A DNA stretch of 64,000 bases. It comes from Bryoerythrophyllum caledonicum. Lineage: Eukaryota; Streptophyta; Bryopsida; Pottiales; Pottiaceae. The DNA lies in assembly GCA_963971425.1 (NCBI GenBank), contig OZ020517.1, positions 29,220,668-29,284,667 on the forward strand, given 5' to 3'. Under the pieces are notes generated by a model. It did no database searches, was not told the origin of the DNA, and saw nothing but the letters and a program-made list of their open reading frames with translations. Both the position numbers and the translations under genes were made by a program. Below are positions 12,085 through 24,204 of the stretch, piece by piece; position 1 is the stretch's first letter; each line of letters begins with the position of its first letter.

Positions 12085-15000
12085 CTACTCCATAGAATTT
12101 AGGGCTGCTTGCAAACGGTCATCATCGATAGCTTCGGTTTGCATTGCAATATATTGTAGGATGTGAGCCTTTGCCGATTGAAGAATGCGAATCCTGCTTT
12201 CAACCTGCACTCCAAATACATTGCGCTTTCTGCACCCGCTGGCCCCGGACATGGTTCATTCCGGTGTGTCTACCCATGAAAAAATGCATGCATCTTTCTC
12301 TACCCAACTATACCTCTTCCCAGATGGCTCCCAGATTGAGTCCATGCAATTTGCATACCGTTGTGCAGAAGACCCATGTCCATCAGCAACCCCCCTTTGG
12401 ATGATGGGCCAATATCAACAAACCTTTATCTTAAGTCTCCATCGGTTTTTTCCTTCCTCAATCACTTTCCCCACATAGAATGGTACACCGCCTTCTATCT
12501 CTGCTCGATCAACACACAAGGCTACAAATTGTCCACAACGGATATCAGATTGTGGATTAAATGGTGGAAATGGGTCGTGATTACCTTCATACATTGTTCC
12601 TTCTTCGGCACGTTCCTCAACACAGTTGCGCTCTGTTTGTTGTGCCCTACGCACTGCTTGATTAGAGGGTCTTCCTCTACGAGGACCAAAGTATCCTCGA
12701 GCCTCGGCATCTGGAAGCAGGGCCACTACTTGCTCTACGACATTTATCTCGCGATTTTCTTCACTTGCACCATCCATTACATCCAAAGATGCGCTCCCTG
12801 TAGGTCCGGTGTTGGAGAACTCTGAAGGCCAAAACGGTGTGGTACGATGCTCATTGCTACGGTCTTTGTGTGGAAATTCAGCTAAATAGAGTTTCAATCT
12901 TTCAGCCTCTACTTTTGCCTCACGATTCTTGTCCTCATGCTGCAACCTTTGAATGCACCTTTGTTTATATGCAATGAAGTCATCCAACGCCTTCAACTCC
13001 CGTTCGTCCGCTGCAAATACTTCTGCAAACGATGGTCGTTCATCCCTATTTGGCAACGACCTCAAAGTTTTCGTCCCTGCCTCCGGCCCCCATGGATCCT
13101 TGCAATAATGCTTGTGTTGTACTCAAACCTCACGAGCCCCTTCTCGATTGTCTATATAGAATCACATGTGGTGCGGAAATGTTATGCCCACCAATGAATC
13201 CTGACCTGTCAGTAAGTGAGGAGTTATGAACAATTTCCAATTCCATACATTCTCTAGCAGCCGGGCGCTAACAAATGACTCCGTAGGAGATGTTCCTCGT
13301 TCTATAAGACTCATCATTTCCTTCAACAAGTCGACGTCCGACCTCTTCAACGTATTTGATATACAACTGAAACGTTGATCAATATCTTCGTGGGTATGGC
13401 CCACTATAAGAAAAGATAGTTCCACCTCCTGAAAGAACCCCAATCCCACCAATGTAGCACATAGAGCAAACATATAAATATTTTTGTTCTCACGCGTGCA
13501 GTTGTCGACCTGAATCCGCAATGTTGGTGGCAAAAAGCCCCTCCTCCGCAGCACATCTCCAATCACGTACAACAATGTACTCACGACTTGATTGCTATCG
13601 TGTTTGTGGTGAGCCCCAAACCACACGTCGCAATATAAACCAATGCCATGTACAAGAGCACCACACAGATGGGTCTTCACAAACCGGTGCTCAATGTTCT
13701 TCACAGTCTGACGCATCCTCGGTACCATGGTCGTGTTTTGGTCCATGCCATCCACTATGATGCACATGTACAACTCAGGGCTAATATAACACGACCTCTT
13801 GAATATCCAATAATGCCTACGTTCTTCCATCTGATTGCGTAGATGGAACATAAACAACTCCTTTATCTTTATCCTTGCATCCGCATTGGTGGTTCCTTCC
13901 ATGGCACATTTATACTCCCAAAAATGATAACACTTTGAGAATCTTGAGAATGGAGGTACCTGAACGTGGGGATACTTGATGCGCCACATCCTCCGGAACG
14001 AACTCATAGAAATGGTTTCCCCATTACAAATACTCTTGACCTCCTCGTTCACGTAATTGAATACATCAAATTTGGCTGTATTCATAGGAAGGAGAATGAG
14101 AGGCACCACTTCGTTGTCACTCTTACGGCGAATACAGCGATGAGGTTGAGGACAACCAACTTCATCGACAAACGATTCAAAGCAAGCCTCTGCTGTAGAC
14201 ATTCTAGTACTCTCTCTTATCGGATCTGAAAGGGTATTGCCGTGAATCGATGTTACTCTTCCATATATTAGACAATCCTTCTTCAATTGTTTAAAGCGCC
14301 TCTGTGAATATTCAACCCCAAGTGCGTAGCAAGCATTGCAAACTTCTTTCCCATCTAACTTTGTTATAAACTTGTCTCGATGAGTTCCTTCCGTCCTTGT
14401 GTAAAAAGAAACTAGCATCTGTCTCATCCACGTACTTCGAACTGAAAACTCATTATCCCATGCATTATATCGCATGTCCAATAGATACCTTGCTGGAACG
14501 TCCCTCAAACAATTGCGTTTGCATCCTCCTTGTGTCATTGCAATTTGCACGCTTCTAAGCGATACCTTAGATGGTGCAGCTTCTGTCAATGATGGCTCTC
14601 TAGAATCTCTCCTTCTCCTATTTTGCATAGAATATGGACGACGTGCTGGTCTAACATAAGCAAATCCATCTACATGGGGCAAATCTTGGATGTTTGAGGG
14701 AGTAGGCTGGGAAAACGGCGAATTTTCATCTTCCGCATTTGAAGCATGACTACTGCGTCGAGACCTCTAGGTGGATCCTGGTGTGTTGATGAACTCAGGA
14801 AAATCAAATTCTGGGGCCATCACTTCTGTAGGCGCTATCTGTGATCCAATGTCACCATGGACACCTGTGATATCAGGTTCTACAGTCACTACACGTAGCA
14901 AAGATCAATGCCAACGAATGATCAAGCCCACACACATGCCAAGGCGTTCTCCTACAATCTCTCGAGTCCAATGCAATGCATCATCTACTCTAATGATACG

Positions 15001-15315
15001 CACTGCCACCTCAAATGGGAACAACTTTGACCCATTCAATTCCATGCCACTTTTGAATGCATGCTCCCGGGTTGCTAAGCCCACCACATCTCCTTTCTCA
15101 GAAAGCAATTCAACTGTCCTCTCCAATTCAGATGTTCTGATCCCAACAGATCTCTGTTGAATTTGCCTTGCACGTGCTGCTCGTACTAATCGAGCCTTCA
15201 TAGAGCTATTGGAGTGCATATTATCCCTTTGGATGTGTGGCCGTATCGAAGGAGTCTGAATCGTGCGGCTGTCCATTATCACTATTGAAAAAATAAGAAC
15301 ATTATGGCTGCACAT
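12085..15315 (-). pseudogene. Gene A, copy 2: putative DDE transposase, multiple stop codons
   Basis: It is collinear with copy 1 at offset 6612-6613, in one continuous frame from 15315 to 12085 but with in-frame stops at 14905-14907, 14767-14769, 13162-13164, 13123-13125, 12415-12417 and 12256-12258. Against copy 1, three are CGA-to-TGA, one CAG-to-TAG, one TGG-to-TGA and one AGA-to-TGA. The longest open stretch (506 codons, 14682-13162) keeps the whole catalytic core: DGMDQ, QVDNCTRENKN with the middle Asp intact, and GHTHEDIDQ, with 39 residues between the middle Asp and the Glu. It also has VCNACYALG and CYHFWEYKC near the N-terminus of the core. The two copies therefore carry different defects. 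The target is presumably the 31-bp TIR. Confidence 0.75.
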
Positions 15316-17573
15316 TAGTCAAAATACATGTACTAATTGTTAACCTTCAAAGCACCATTCATTTGATAAAAGATATATTTCTAAATACATATTCACTGTT
15401 CAAAATATGATGATGATACTAGACCTTTTGATAAAACAACTTTGAAATGAAAAAATTAAGAATTTGTAGAGCATGAACTCCTTGCACAGAGTCATTAACC
15501 CTGAAGGTACAATGACAGTGTTACACCAAAAACACTTCAAAATTCTTGGATTCTAGTGCAATGAACAAAAAAGGAAACAAAAACTTTTATTTCTAATTTT
15601 GACCGTAGAATCTCAATTACGGCTTGTTAAGTAATATAAAACAAAATTTCATAAACTTTGACCGCATGGATTGAAAGATTATAGTGTTTGAAGTCAAGCA
15701 TATGGTTCATTTTCTTCCCTGAGTGCAGTGGATCAGCAGACTTTGACTTCACTTGCTATCAAATTTTTGCACTACACAAGGTCTAAATCCATAACCATCT
15801 TGTTAAGCTTGATGTTAGTTCTTTGTACACCAATTTTTAGAGGTAGAGAACGGGTGTAGCATATTCAAAACAATTGTGCAAGGAGTGGAAGTTTGGAATT
15901 TCTTAAATCACACTATAATTTTTTGTGAACTTAATATGTTTTAGATTGGTAATCCAAATGGTCATAAGAAGGTTTACACCACATATTGTTGTGGAAAAAA
16001 TAAAAAGTGAAAAATTAAAAAAATATCTAGGTTTTATTTGGAAAACAAAAAGTTTTTTTGGTACCTTGCCCAACACTGACTGACAATGTGTGAAATGTTT
16101 GACTTGGGTTGATATGCTATTTTTCACTAATGACAAGAACTTATTTTGACAACATCAAGGGAAATAGTATTAGTTGTAAGTACCGAAAATCTCACATTCA
16201 ACATAGTGTCATAGCAAAAGTTTTTGAACGTGCCTGACTTGCCCGACTTGCCCGCTCTCCCCATTTGAAATTCAAAACCCTTCAACTTTTTGATCAAATG
16301 TCCAATTTAGGTAAAAACTATTTTCCCACTAAAGTCTTGATAATGCCTTTCTATGATAAAATTTTCAAAGAGAAATTTTGGAAATTGACACCATAGGAAC
16401 ATGACCGAACTTTCAAAAAGCCCATTTTTGACAATTGATCCTTTAGGGGTTAAATATGTTACACCTCTTCTGCATCCCTAAACATTGGTGTAAAATGGAA
16501 CTTATATCATTTCTAACATGATGATAATGAATCTAGATCATGTGTGATGTAATCTTTTGAATCCAAGTGAACTGAAATGAAGGGATTCCACTGAATCTAG
16601 GGAAGAAAATGAACTATGTTGTCTACTTGCTATTACTGACACTATTGGAATTTGTTACAATCGCTAATAAATGAAAGGGTTTATACATCCACATAAAGGT
16701 TTTTCTATAAATTACATAGTATAGAAGATCAATCAACAATCAATCTTAAACTTGTATAAAAATAAATGTTTACCTGAAGATGCGTTGCAGGTGTTAGCGG
16801 TACACGCACTAATGCTTGATGGCGTTCAACATTAATTCAACATTATGTCGTTGTTGTTGAACATGTTTTCCAACCCTTCCCACTGTACCTGCAACATATG
16901 CATGAAATTTATATGGTAAACTATGTGATAAAAAATCCCAAGTATCTTTGTATTACATGTAGGCTATAGCCAATTTTTTTAATATAATATGTAAAAAGCT
17001 TAAACAAAAGGAGAAACAAAGCAAAAGGTCCAAAGTTCTAAAGTCAAACTTTGACTAGTAAACTTGGAGCACAAGGTTCCAACAAGGATATAAGGTTTCT
17101 ATGCAAATCTAGAGGTCTCTTCCCATCTCAGTTTCTAAGGTGAGCTCTCTTGCAATCGAAACCTCAAGGCCATGTGTATTTTTACTTCATTCACTAATTT
17201 CTGTCAACTTGTGTGTAGTGTGTAGATTGGAAGAAATTTGAACATCGAAAAGTTTCTTGAAAATTTGGTAAGTTTCTGACCTTGTTTCAATTCTGAATAT
17301 GAGGGAACTCCAGTATTAGATTCATGATGATTAAAGATTAGTCAGAGATACAATAGTGTAAGGTGAGCAGAACCAAGAGTTGAGCACCCAAATGAAAACA
17401 TCCACTTCAGTATGTTCAAAGATTACAAATTCAATAGAAGTAAGATGTTTACAACTAGTGAGTCAACTAGTGACATCAAAGAGTGACACCAAAATCCACT
17501 GAGAACTTCAATAATGAGAGTAGCCCGTAGTATTGTATTAAAACCATGGTATGGCACATCAGCCTACTACCCT
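15316..17573. repeat. Central region, copy 2
   Basis: It matches 8703-10960 with scattered substitutions. It contains the TTTGACCGCATGGATTGAAAGAT motif (15657-15680) and the module starting CAATTTTTAGAGGTAG at about 15830-16140. Non-coding. It lies between gene A and the telobox array, and probably includes the gene A 5' region. Confidence 0.55.
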
Positions 17574-17693
17574 AAACCCTAGCCACCACAACCAAACCCT
17601 AGCCACTGCGACCAAACCCTAGCCGCCACAACCAAACCCTAGCCGCCACTACCAAACCCTAGCCGCCGCAACCAAACCCTAGCCACCGCAACC
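17574..17693 (+). repeat. 20-bp telobox array, 6 units (copy 2)
   Basis: Six 20-bp units beginning AAACCCTAGCC run head to tail, then GGAAACCCAAACCCTAAAAATG. AAACCCTA teloboxes are known in 5' regions of many plant genes; here they sit between the two divergent genes. The unit number (6 against 3 in copy 1) shows replication slippage or unequal exchange. Confidence 0.85.
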
Positions 17694-17934
17694 GGAAACC
17701 CAAACCCTAAAAATGAAATCCATGGAGTTCGCGTGACGCCTCATGGGGTGTGCGCGCGTACACCCTCACAAGTTGGTGCTCCTCCTTCCATCCGATAACT
17801 TCCTGTCGCGTGCAACCTCTCGACGACGGTGAGGGAGAGCTTCGTAAGTGGCCATTAAAATCTGCACTTCAAGTTTGAATTAGAGGCATAAAATTAGGTT
17901 TTGTGAGGCAAGGCTGCCCTCGCGTTTTTGCTGC

Positions 17935-18300
17935 GGCCCTGGCGCAGGTGCAGCGGCCTTGCCCACGCGCGCCAGCCCTGGCGCAGGCGCTGCGGCCTGG
18001 CTGCCCTAAAAAAAAAAATTTCCTCTCTCCAAATTTCTCTCCCTCACCCCTCCCCTCCAAATTTCTCTCCCTCACACCTCCCCTCCATACCTCTCCCTCA
18101 CACCTCCCCTCCATTCCTCTCCCTCCCACCTCCCCTCCATTCCTCTCCCTCACAACTCTTCTCTCCACACACCTCCCCCTCATTCCTCTCCCTCACAACT
18201 CTTCTCTTCTCACAAGCCTTTCTCTCACAAACCCACAAGCCTCCAAACCCTTCTCCAAATCCTCTCTCTCACAGTGGCAGCCTCCTCACAACAATGGCAC
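17935..18300 (+). repeat. GC-rich CTGGCGCAG block and 26-28-bp CT-rich tandem repeat
   Basis: 17935-18005 is GC-rich with repeated CTGGCGCAGG words. From about 18022 to 18215 there are roughly six units of a 26-28-bp repeat of the form (AAATTTC or ATTCC)TCTCCCTCACACCTCCCCTCC. Pyrimidine-rich DNA followed by ACAACAATGG at about 18290 resembles a plant 5' leader for rightward transcription toward gene B. Open frames through it are low-complexity artefacts. Confidence 0.65.
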
Positions 18301-18490
18301 GGGTGTGCACGCGCACACCCCTCCTTGGACTACCCAAGGATTGATATCCGTAGTTGATACCCTCACAACGAAAACCCTAATTTTCAAACCCTAATTGATA
18401 CCCTGAACAAATACCTATGTTGATAACCGGATGTTGGTACCCATGAAATCATACCCTGGTTGTGATACCCTCGCTATTGATACCCAAAGT
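18301..18490 (+). promoter_or_regulatory. GC near-palindrome plus cluster of TTGATACCC words
   Basis: A 20-bp near-palindrome (18301-18320) is followed by about seven TTGATACCCT-like words between 18342 and 18482. The same arrangement survives in copy 3 at 1640-1735. A cluster of one short word between the two genes could be a binding platform for an element-encoded protein or part of the gene B leader. This is inference from repetition only. Confidence 0.4.
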
Positions 18491-18831
18491 ACCATAGTCC
18501 ATAAATGGTGTAAAGAATATCTCAACCAAAACTCGTAAAAAATGCTTGTTTTAGTGCAATTAGCTTGCATGAAAAATTGAGGTTTTTTTTGTAGTTTTAA
18601 CCGTAGGATCTCAATAAAGGCTTATAAAGTAATGTACTCACAAAATTTCATAAAGTTTGACCGCACGGATTGAAAGATTATAATGTTTGAAGTTGAGAAA
18701 AGGCTCATTTTCATCCCTGCGTTTTATGGATCAGCAGACTTTGACTTAAATTAGTGTCCAATTTTTGCATTTCAAAGGGTCTCAATTAATTACCATAATG
18801 TTTAGCATGATGTTAGTTTTCTATATACCAA

Positions 18832-19620
18832 TTTTTAGAGGTAGACAAGGAGCGTAGCATTTTCAAAAAAATTGTGCAATGAGTGGAGGTTCAAAAATTC
18901 TCAATTCACGTTACATTTTTTGGGGAACTCGATATTGTTTTAAATGAGAATCCAAATGGTCAATAAAAAGTTTTACATCACATAATGCTGTAGGAAAAAT
19001 AAAAAGTGAATCATACAAAGATCTCAAAGTTTTATGTGGGAAGGTAGTGGTTTCTTTGGTACGTTGGCCGAAAATGTGTGAGAATGTGTGAAAATAATTG
19101 ATTTGGATTGGCGTGCTATTTCACCAAAGAACTAACAACATGCTTCACACGATGCTATTGGATTTTGATCTTGTGTAGTGCAAAAGTTTTTAGAGGTAGA
19201 AAAGGAGTGTAGCATATTTAAAAAAATTGTGCAAGGAATGGAGGTTCAAAAATTCTCAATTCACGTTTTTTTCTTTTGGGGAACTTGATGTTGTTTGAAA
19301 TGAGAAACCAAATGGTCCATAAGAAGGTTTACATGATATAATGCCGTAGGAAAAATCAAAAGTGAATCATACGAAGATCTCAAAGTTTTATGTGGACATG
19401 TAGAAGATTTTCTGGTACCTTAGCAAAAAATTTGTGACAATGTGTGAAAATAATTGACTTGGATTAATATGCCTTTTCACCAAAGAACTAACAACATGCT
19501 TAACACGATGATATTGGATTTAGATCTTCTGAGGTGCAAAAGTTTTTAGAGGTAGACAAGGGGTGTAGCATGTTCAAAAATATTGTGCAATGAGTGGTGG
19601 TTCAAAAATTCTTATTCCAT
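18832..19620 (+). repeat. 355-bp tandem repeat upstream of gene B (about 2.2 copies)
   Basis: TTTTTAGAGGTAGA followed by GTAGCAT occurs at 18832, 19187 and 19543, a period of 355-356 bp, with collinear text between. The unit is also present once in each gene A-side central region (about 9220 and 15830), in copy 3 (about 800), and inverted at 37000-37310. The last partial unit ends just before gene B. Confidence 0.75.
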
Positions 19621-19674
19621 ACTAATAGTGACTATGGTTTTGTAATGATATACAGGTTTTTTGAGTGTTGCGTT

Positions 19675-22600
19675 ATGGCACCACCAAATATTGACAGAAT
19701 TTGGGAGAGCTACGGCTGGTGGATCGCGGAAGTGGATGAGTCGAACGCCTTCTTGTGGATGACGGATTATCCCTTTGAGTTGGGGAAGCGTACATCGGCA
19801 TTGGGGAAGAGTTTTGGCAAAATTCAGGCAATCACTCTTCGACCTGATGATATGGTATATGTAACTTGCGCAGTAGGTCCTGGTCAATCGGAGGTGAAGA
19901 CTTCTCTTTCGAAGAAGTTGCTTCTTGCACCTGTCCCTTTGAATCTTCTTCAAAATCCAGGTCAGGTGAAATTCCTCAAATCATTGCAGACGTTTTGGTT
20001 GAACATCTCTCTTGCGGTACGTACTGCTAGACACAACAACGTCTTAGCATGTTTAGCGTTATCACCGGAGATGGTGCTGAAGGCTAAGAGGATTATGGAG
20101 GAACATATTAGATATGAGGCATTTCGGGAGAGAGACCCATCACGTGCGACAACTCAAGCCCCACCAGCGGAACCAGAAGAAACAGAAGTTTATCGAATTC
20201 TTGCTGAGCCGTTGCAATTGGATTGGCGACCACTGGAGGGGGGAGGGGAAGTAGAGGCCAACATCCCACCACAACTTCTGAGGTACAGACAATACCGAAT
20301 CCTCCATTAACGAGTAGACGTCCTACGAAGAGGCCACGGCGTGTTGAGAGTGATGTAGCTTCTGGTTCAGGGAAGGCCCATCAAGTTTGGATCCAAGCGG
20401 GAGGAGGTTGAATGGGAGAAGTGTAAGGTCGGGTGGCAGGGTTCGTAGGTCGGGGCTCAGGACGTCTGATGGTCATCGTAGGGCCCCTACATCTACACCG
20501 GGAGATTTAGCTGATTTGTCAGCCATGGCGCAGGAGGAAGAAGATTTTCACAACCTTCCAGACAATATACCAGAGGATTTTGAAGATAATGCGGTGATAT
20601 CACAGGATGTTCCAACTTCAATGTATTTAAAAGCACCAGTGCCTACAACGGAGGAGATTGCAAAAGGATCAATGTGGGGGAATTTTGTGTTTAAGGCACA
20701 CATAGACCGCATTGTCTCTGTGGAGAATCCGGAAACGAATCACCGGGTTTTATCACAGAAGAAGGTCAAAGAAGTATTTAATCGCTTGAGAGACCCTGAA
20801 TCCGCGACTCGGGTGAGTAGATTGGTACTTCAACCGATCAGATACATCGTGCATACTACCACCGATGATGGTGTCGTTGAGAAAGAGGAGCTACCATTTC
20901 CGTTGGTAGGAACCGCATGAGAGTTTGAGCGCATGTTCATTGCACACGGGAGTGCTTCTGCACAGGGTGCTATGGGATCCCAGTATTCTTGGCTTCAAGA
21001 TCATATCATTTGGAAACCGGTGGATGGGCAACACATAGTAGCAGCTTGTAAGTTTGCACAGCAGCAGTGGAGAGATGGTACCATGCCTTCTAATGTGAGT
21101 ACCTGGACACGTTCGAGCGGCGGGAGGCGTCTTTTGTAGTGTATGATGATCGTCGTTTTTACATTGAGAAGTCTGCGCGGATCAATGTGGCGGAGTTCCA
21201 GAGACAGTCGTATTCTACTATGGAGGAGGATTTGAGGAAGCTCCGTCAGATTTGGGATCTATACGGGAGGCCTGACAGCACACTACGTGCGGACGATGCG
21301 CGCAGGGCTGTTGCTTTGGTGAGTGCGGCAAGTGCAGTGCATAAGTTGCCCAAGGGGGATGGAGTTGTCACGGTGAAGAGGTTGGCCAAAAACATGGAGG
21401 ATCTAACCAATCATGTATGGAATCCGAGCAATGACTGCTTCGAAGCTATCATTCAAGTATGCAAGGACTACGAAGACGGCATTCTCTTTTACAGCAAGGA
21501 GGAAGAGGACAAGTGGAGGGACATGGCGAGGAAGAAAGAACTGGATCCAAATGTGGACGTACGACCAACAAGAAAGGAGATGACCCAGAATTGGTTGAGG
21601 CCGTTGGGTAGGGTTCCGATTCCATATTATCTTCGGTTGGCAAAGTCTGCTGGAGCGAAGCCCGTGAGGGAGGATGGAGTAAGACCTCGTCAAGCATACT
21701 ACTTCGACGGTGTAAAAGACAAGAATCCACATCCTCGTACGATTGCCGGTGTTTGTGACCGATATCAGAGACGAGAAGCTGTGATCAATTCCATCCCTTG
21801 GTTGATGGTGGAGAACAAGGAAAGTACACCTGATTCCATGGAGGAGTTCTTCCGTATCCGTGTAGGGAAGTATTTTCCGAGGAGTAACGCACAACTTGAT
21901 ACCTTTGGGAAGCTTTTGAATGCTGCCACGAAAAAAGCTTGGACTGCTCCTGTGCGGGGGAAGGTGTCTAAACTGGAAAACATAGGCTACCTCATCCCTC
22001 CTTCCATCAGGTTTCATTATGGTGACATTGCAACAGGAGGGCGTGGATACATTGGACTGTCCGTGGATGTGGGAGGACAGGCTATTGCTAATTGGGAATG
22101 GCAGATGGAAGTCAAGAGGCCAGGCCAGAGCGACACAGAGAATCTTATTCCGATTCGCTGTAGAAGAGGGTTATTCCGTACCGACTACATAGAGTTGGGG
22201 AAACCATGTTTGTGGGTGATTGATTGTCGACGTGGCGGTGGGAGGCATGGAGATGGTCATTGGGGAGACGCCCAATTATCCGCAGCTTTTGCACAGCTGT
22301 CATTATGGATGGCAAATATTGAACGATGGAACGTCATCTTCTTGTTACCAGCGGCCGTGTATGCCAACAAAGACTTTTTCACGAAGGTGAAGCTTCCAGA
22401 GGGATGTACTATGCGACGTGGATGTTGGGCATTTGATCCGAACTCGGTTAATCCCTATGCTCTCGATTTTACAGAGAATGGGCGTTTGGAGCAAGTAGTA
22501 CAACCGATTGGCGATGTTGTGATTTGTATGCAGCACCCTGTGGATACATCTCCTGGCCCGAACTATGTTTCTGGAGACGTTCCACTTCCTCTTGTTTTCT

Positions 22601-23637
22601 TGGATCACTGGAGTGAAGCACGCCAACCTTCTGAAGTTGATTCACTTGAGAGATCTCCATCAGAGCTGGCAAGACTAGTGGGCTCATACTTGCCCCGTGG
22701 TTGGGGTTTACTGGCGTGTAACATATCTACGGCCATTCCCACGATCCTGGAAGGAGATTTCCAGGGATCTAAAGTTTTCATCATTGACGATTGTACAGAC
22801 AGAGTTCCATTCCTGTACAATGAGTTGTCCGACAATTTCCAAGGACAACTGTTGGTCAGGACTGGTGGAACAAGTACTGGTTGCAATATCGTACCTGAGA
22901 CCGAGGCGGTTGGTGGAGTGAGGAATGAAGATGACAATGAGGATGGAGATGGTTTACATGAGAGATTGCCACGTTCAGGTACCACTGAAGATTTCTCATC
23001 TCGCAGTGGTTTAGACGCCGATGAAGATGGAGTGAACCAGTCTCCTCCAAGAGAGACGATTCCATCAACGCAGCGGGCAGTGGGAGATACTTCACGGGAG
23101 ACGTCTACATCACCTACAGAGAGGATGCAAGATACCGGTGTAGTGGATGTTGGTTTGGCGGCAGGGGCAGGAGGGGGGCGTACATTTGATGGTCCTAGGC
23201 TGGAGATGGAGGAAGAAGAATTGGATTCATTAGAATTTTTTTCGGTGCAGAGGAGGATTCGACAGCCTTCGATGCCTTCTCAATCAGAGCCTATATCGGA
23301 GACACAAGAGACGTTCGGAGGTACTCAGAGTGATACTGGACTAGGTTTGCCTTCTGTTCCAAGATCTAGCATATCCGAGGACATCATTGCATTTCAGGGG
23401 GCCTTCTCGTCAGAGCGAGAGATGTCCTTCAATCCTGAAGATGGTTTTTTCTACAATGATGATCGCGTAAGGCATACGCGGGAGGGTGTACCTGGCAATT
23501 ACCGATTTATTGAGTGTGCGTCCATTGGCATCGAAGATGTGGGAGATCGTCCAGTGCAGGATCATGAACTGTCCGCTATGGTAGGTAGCGCCATTGGACA
23601 CGTGGAGGGAGTCATTCCGCCAGAAGATGAGCTATGA
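19675..23637 (+). pseudogene. Gene B: large unrecognised protein with possible degenerate permuted methyltransferase core, frameshifted
   Basis: The coding path starts at ATG 19675 (MAPPNIDRIWESYGWW), shifts frame near 20230 (a G-run), again near 20400, meets a TGA at 20918-20920 where CGA is likely ancestral, and shifts near 21100 before an 832-codon open stretch (21139-23637). The ancestor would be about 1,300 residues. The N-terminal block is unknown. A basic TKRPRR patch (about 20320) and an acidic stretch (QEEEDF, about 20530) follow. Within the 832-codon part, LWVIDCRRGGG (about 356-366), RWNVIFLLPA (about 395), SPSELARLV (about 505) then GLLACNISTAIP and KVFIIDDCTD (522-554) follow the motif IV-to-I order of permuted DNA methyltransferases without their catalytic residues. 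The last 240 residues are Ser/Asp/Glu-rich. The methyltransferase link is a weak inference; the family is otherwise unknown to me. Confidence 0.55.
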
Positions 23638-24204
23638 GCCCTGGAGCTATATACTATAGTAGAGCATGCACGCAGTTTAGGTGGCAAGTACGTTAGTATA
23701 ATGTAGTTTGAGATGTGTCTATCGTTCGGTGGGTGGTATATATTTATATATTAGATGGTCCATATGATATGTTTGGTTTTAGAATTCCTCAGTGATAGTG
23801 TGGAATTGTTTGATTATGTATGTTTTTGCATTATAAAATACAGTGAGGTACTTTACACTGTCTTAGGAAATTGCATATATATTTTTGTATCTCTTACACA
23901 TTGTATTTGTAGTGCAGTACTCTAAAATCCTATAATAACTCATAACACATTTATAATCTCTTTGGGCACATGATCATAATTTTGTAGCAAGATTTGGAAA
24001 CTAGATTAGAAATCATATATTTTCTTAAAAAAGGTAGAGAATGTAAAAAATATATTATTGATATGAACATGAAGATGCCAATGTATGACACGACAAACAC
24101 CCAAAAAAATTGACAAAAAACATACTAAACTTTTGCCAAATTTTGATTTTTTAAAAAGTTATGAGCAAATAACTTGCGGCTTTCTACCAACAACCAGTGC
24201 ACTT
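23638..24204. other. Gene B 3' flank inside the transposon
   Basis: This is AT-rich non-coding DNA between the gene B stop and the right TIR. It shares ATTGTATTTGTAG and nearby text with 2826-2880 in copy 3, so it belongs to the element. It probably holds the gene B polyadenylation region; no signal is obvious enough to call. Confidence 0.5.

Noticed and set aside
10961..17693. True telomere or interstitial telomere track
   Set aside because: Units are 20 bp with one AAACCCTA each, not pure CCCTAAA, and lie inside a transposon.
17869..18394. Pro/Ser-rich plus-strand and Gly/Arg-rich minus-strand frames
   Set aside because: Produced by the 26-28-bp tandem repeat; no protein family.
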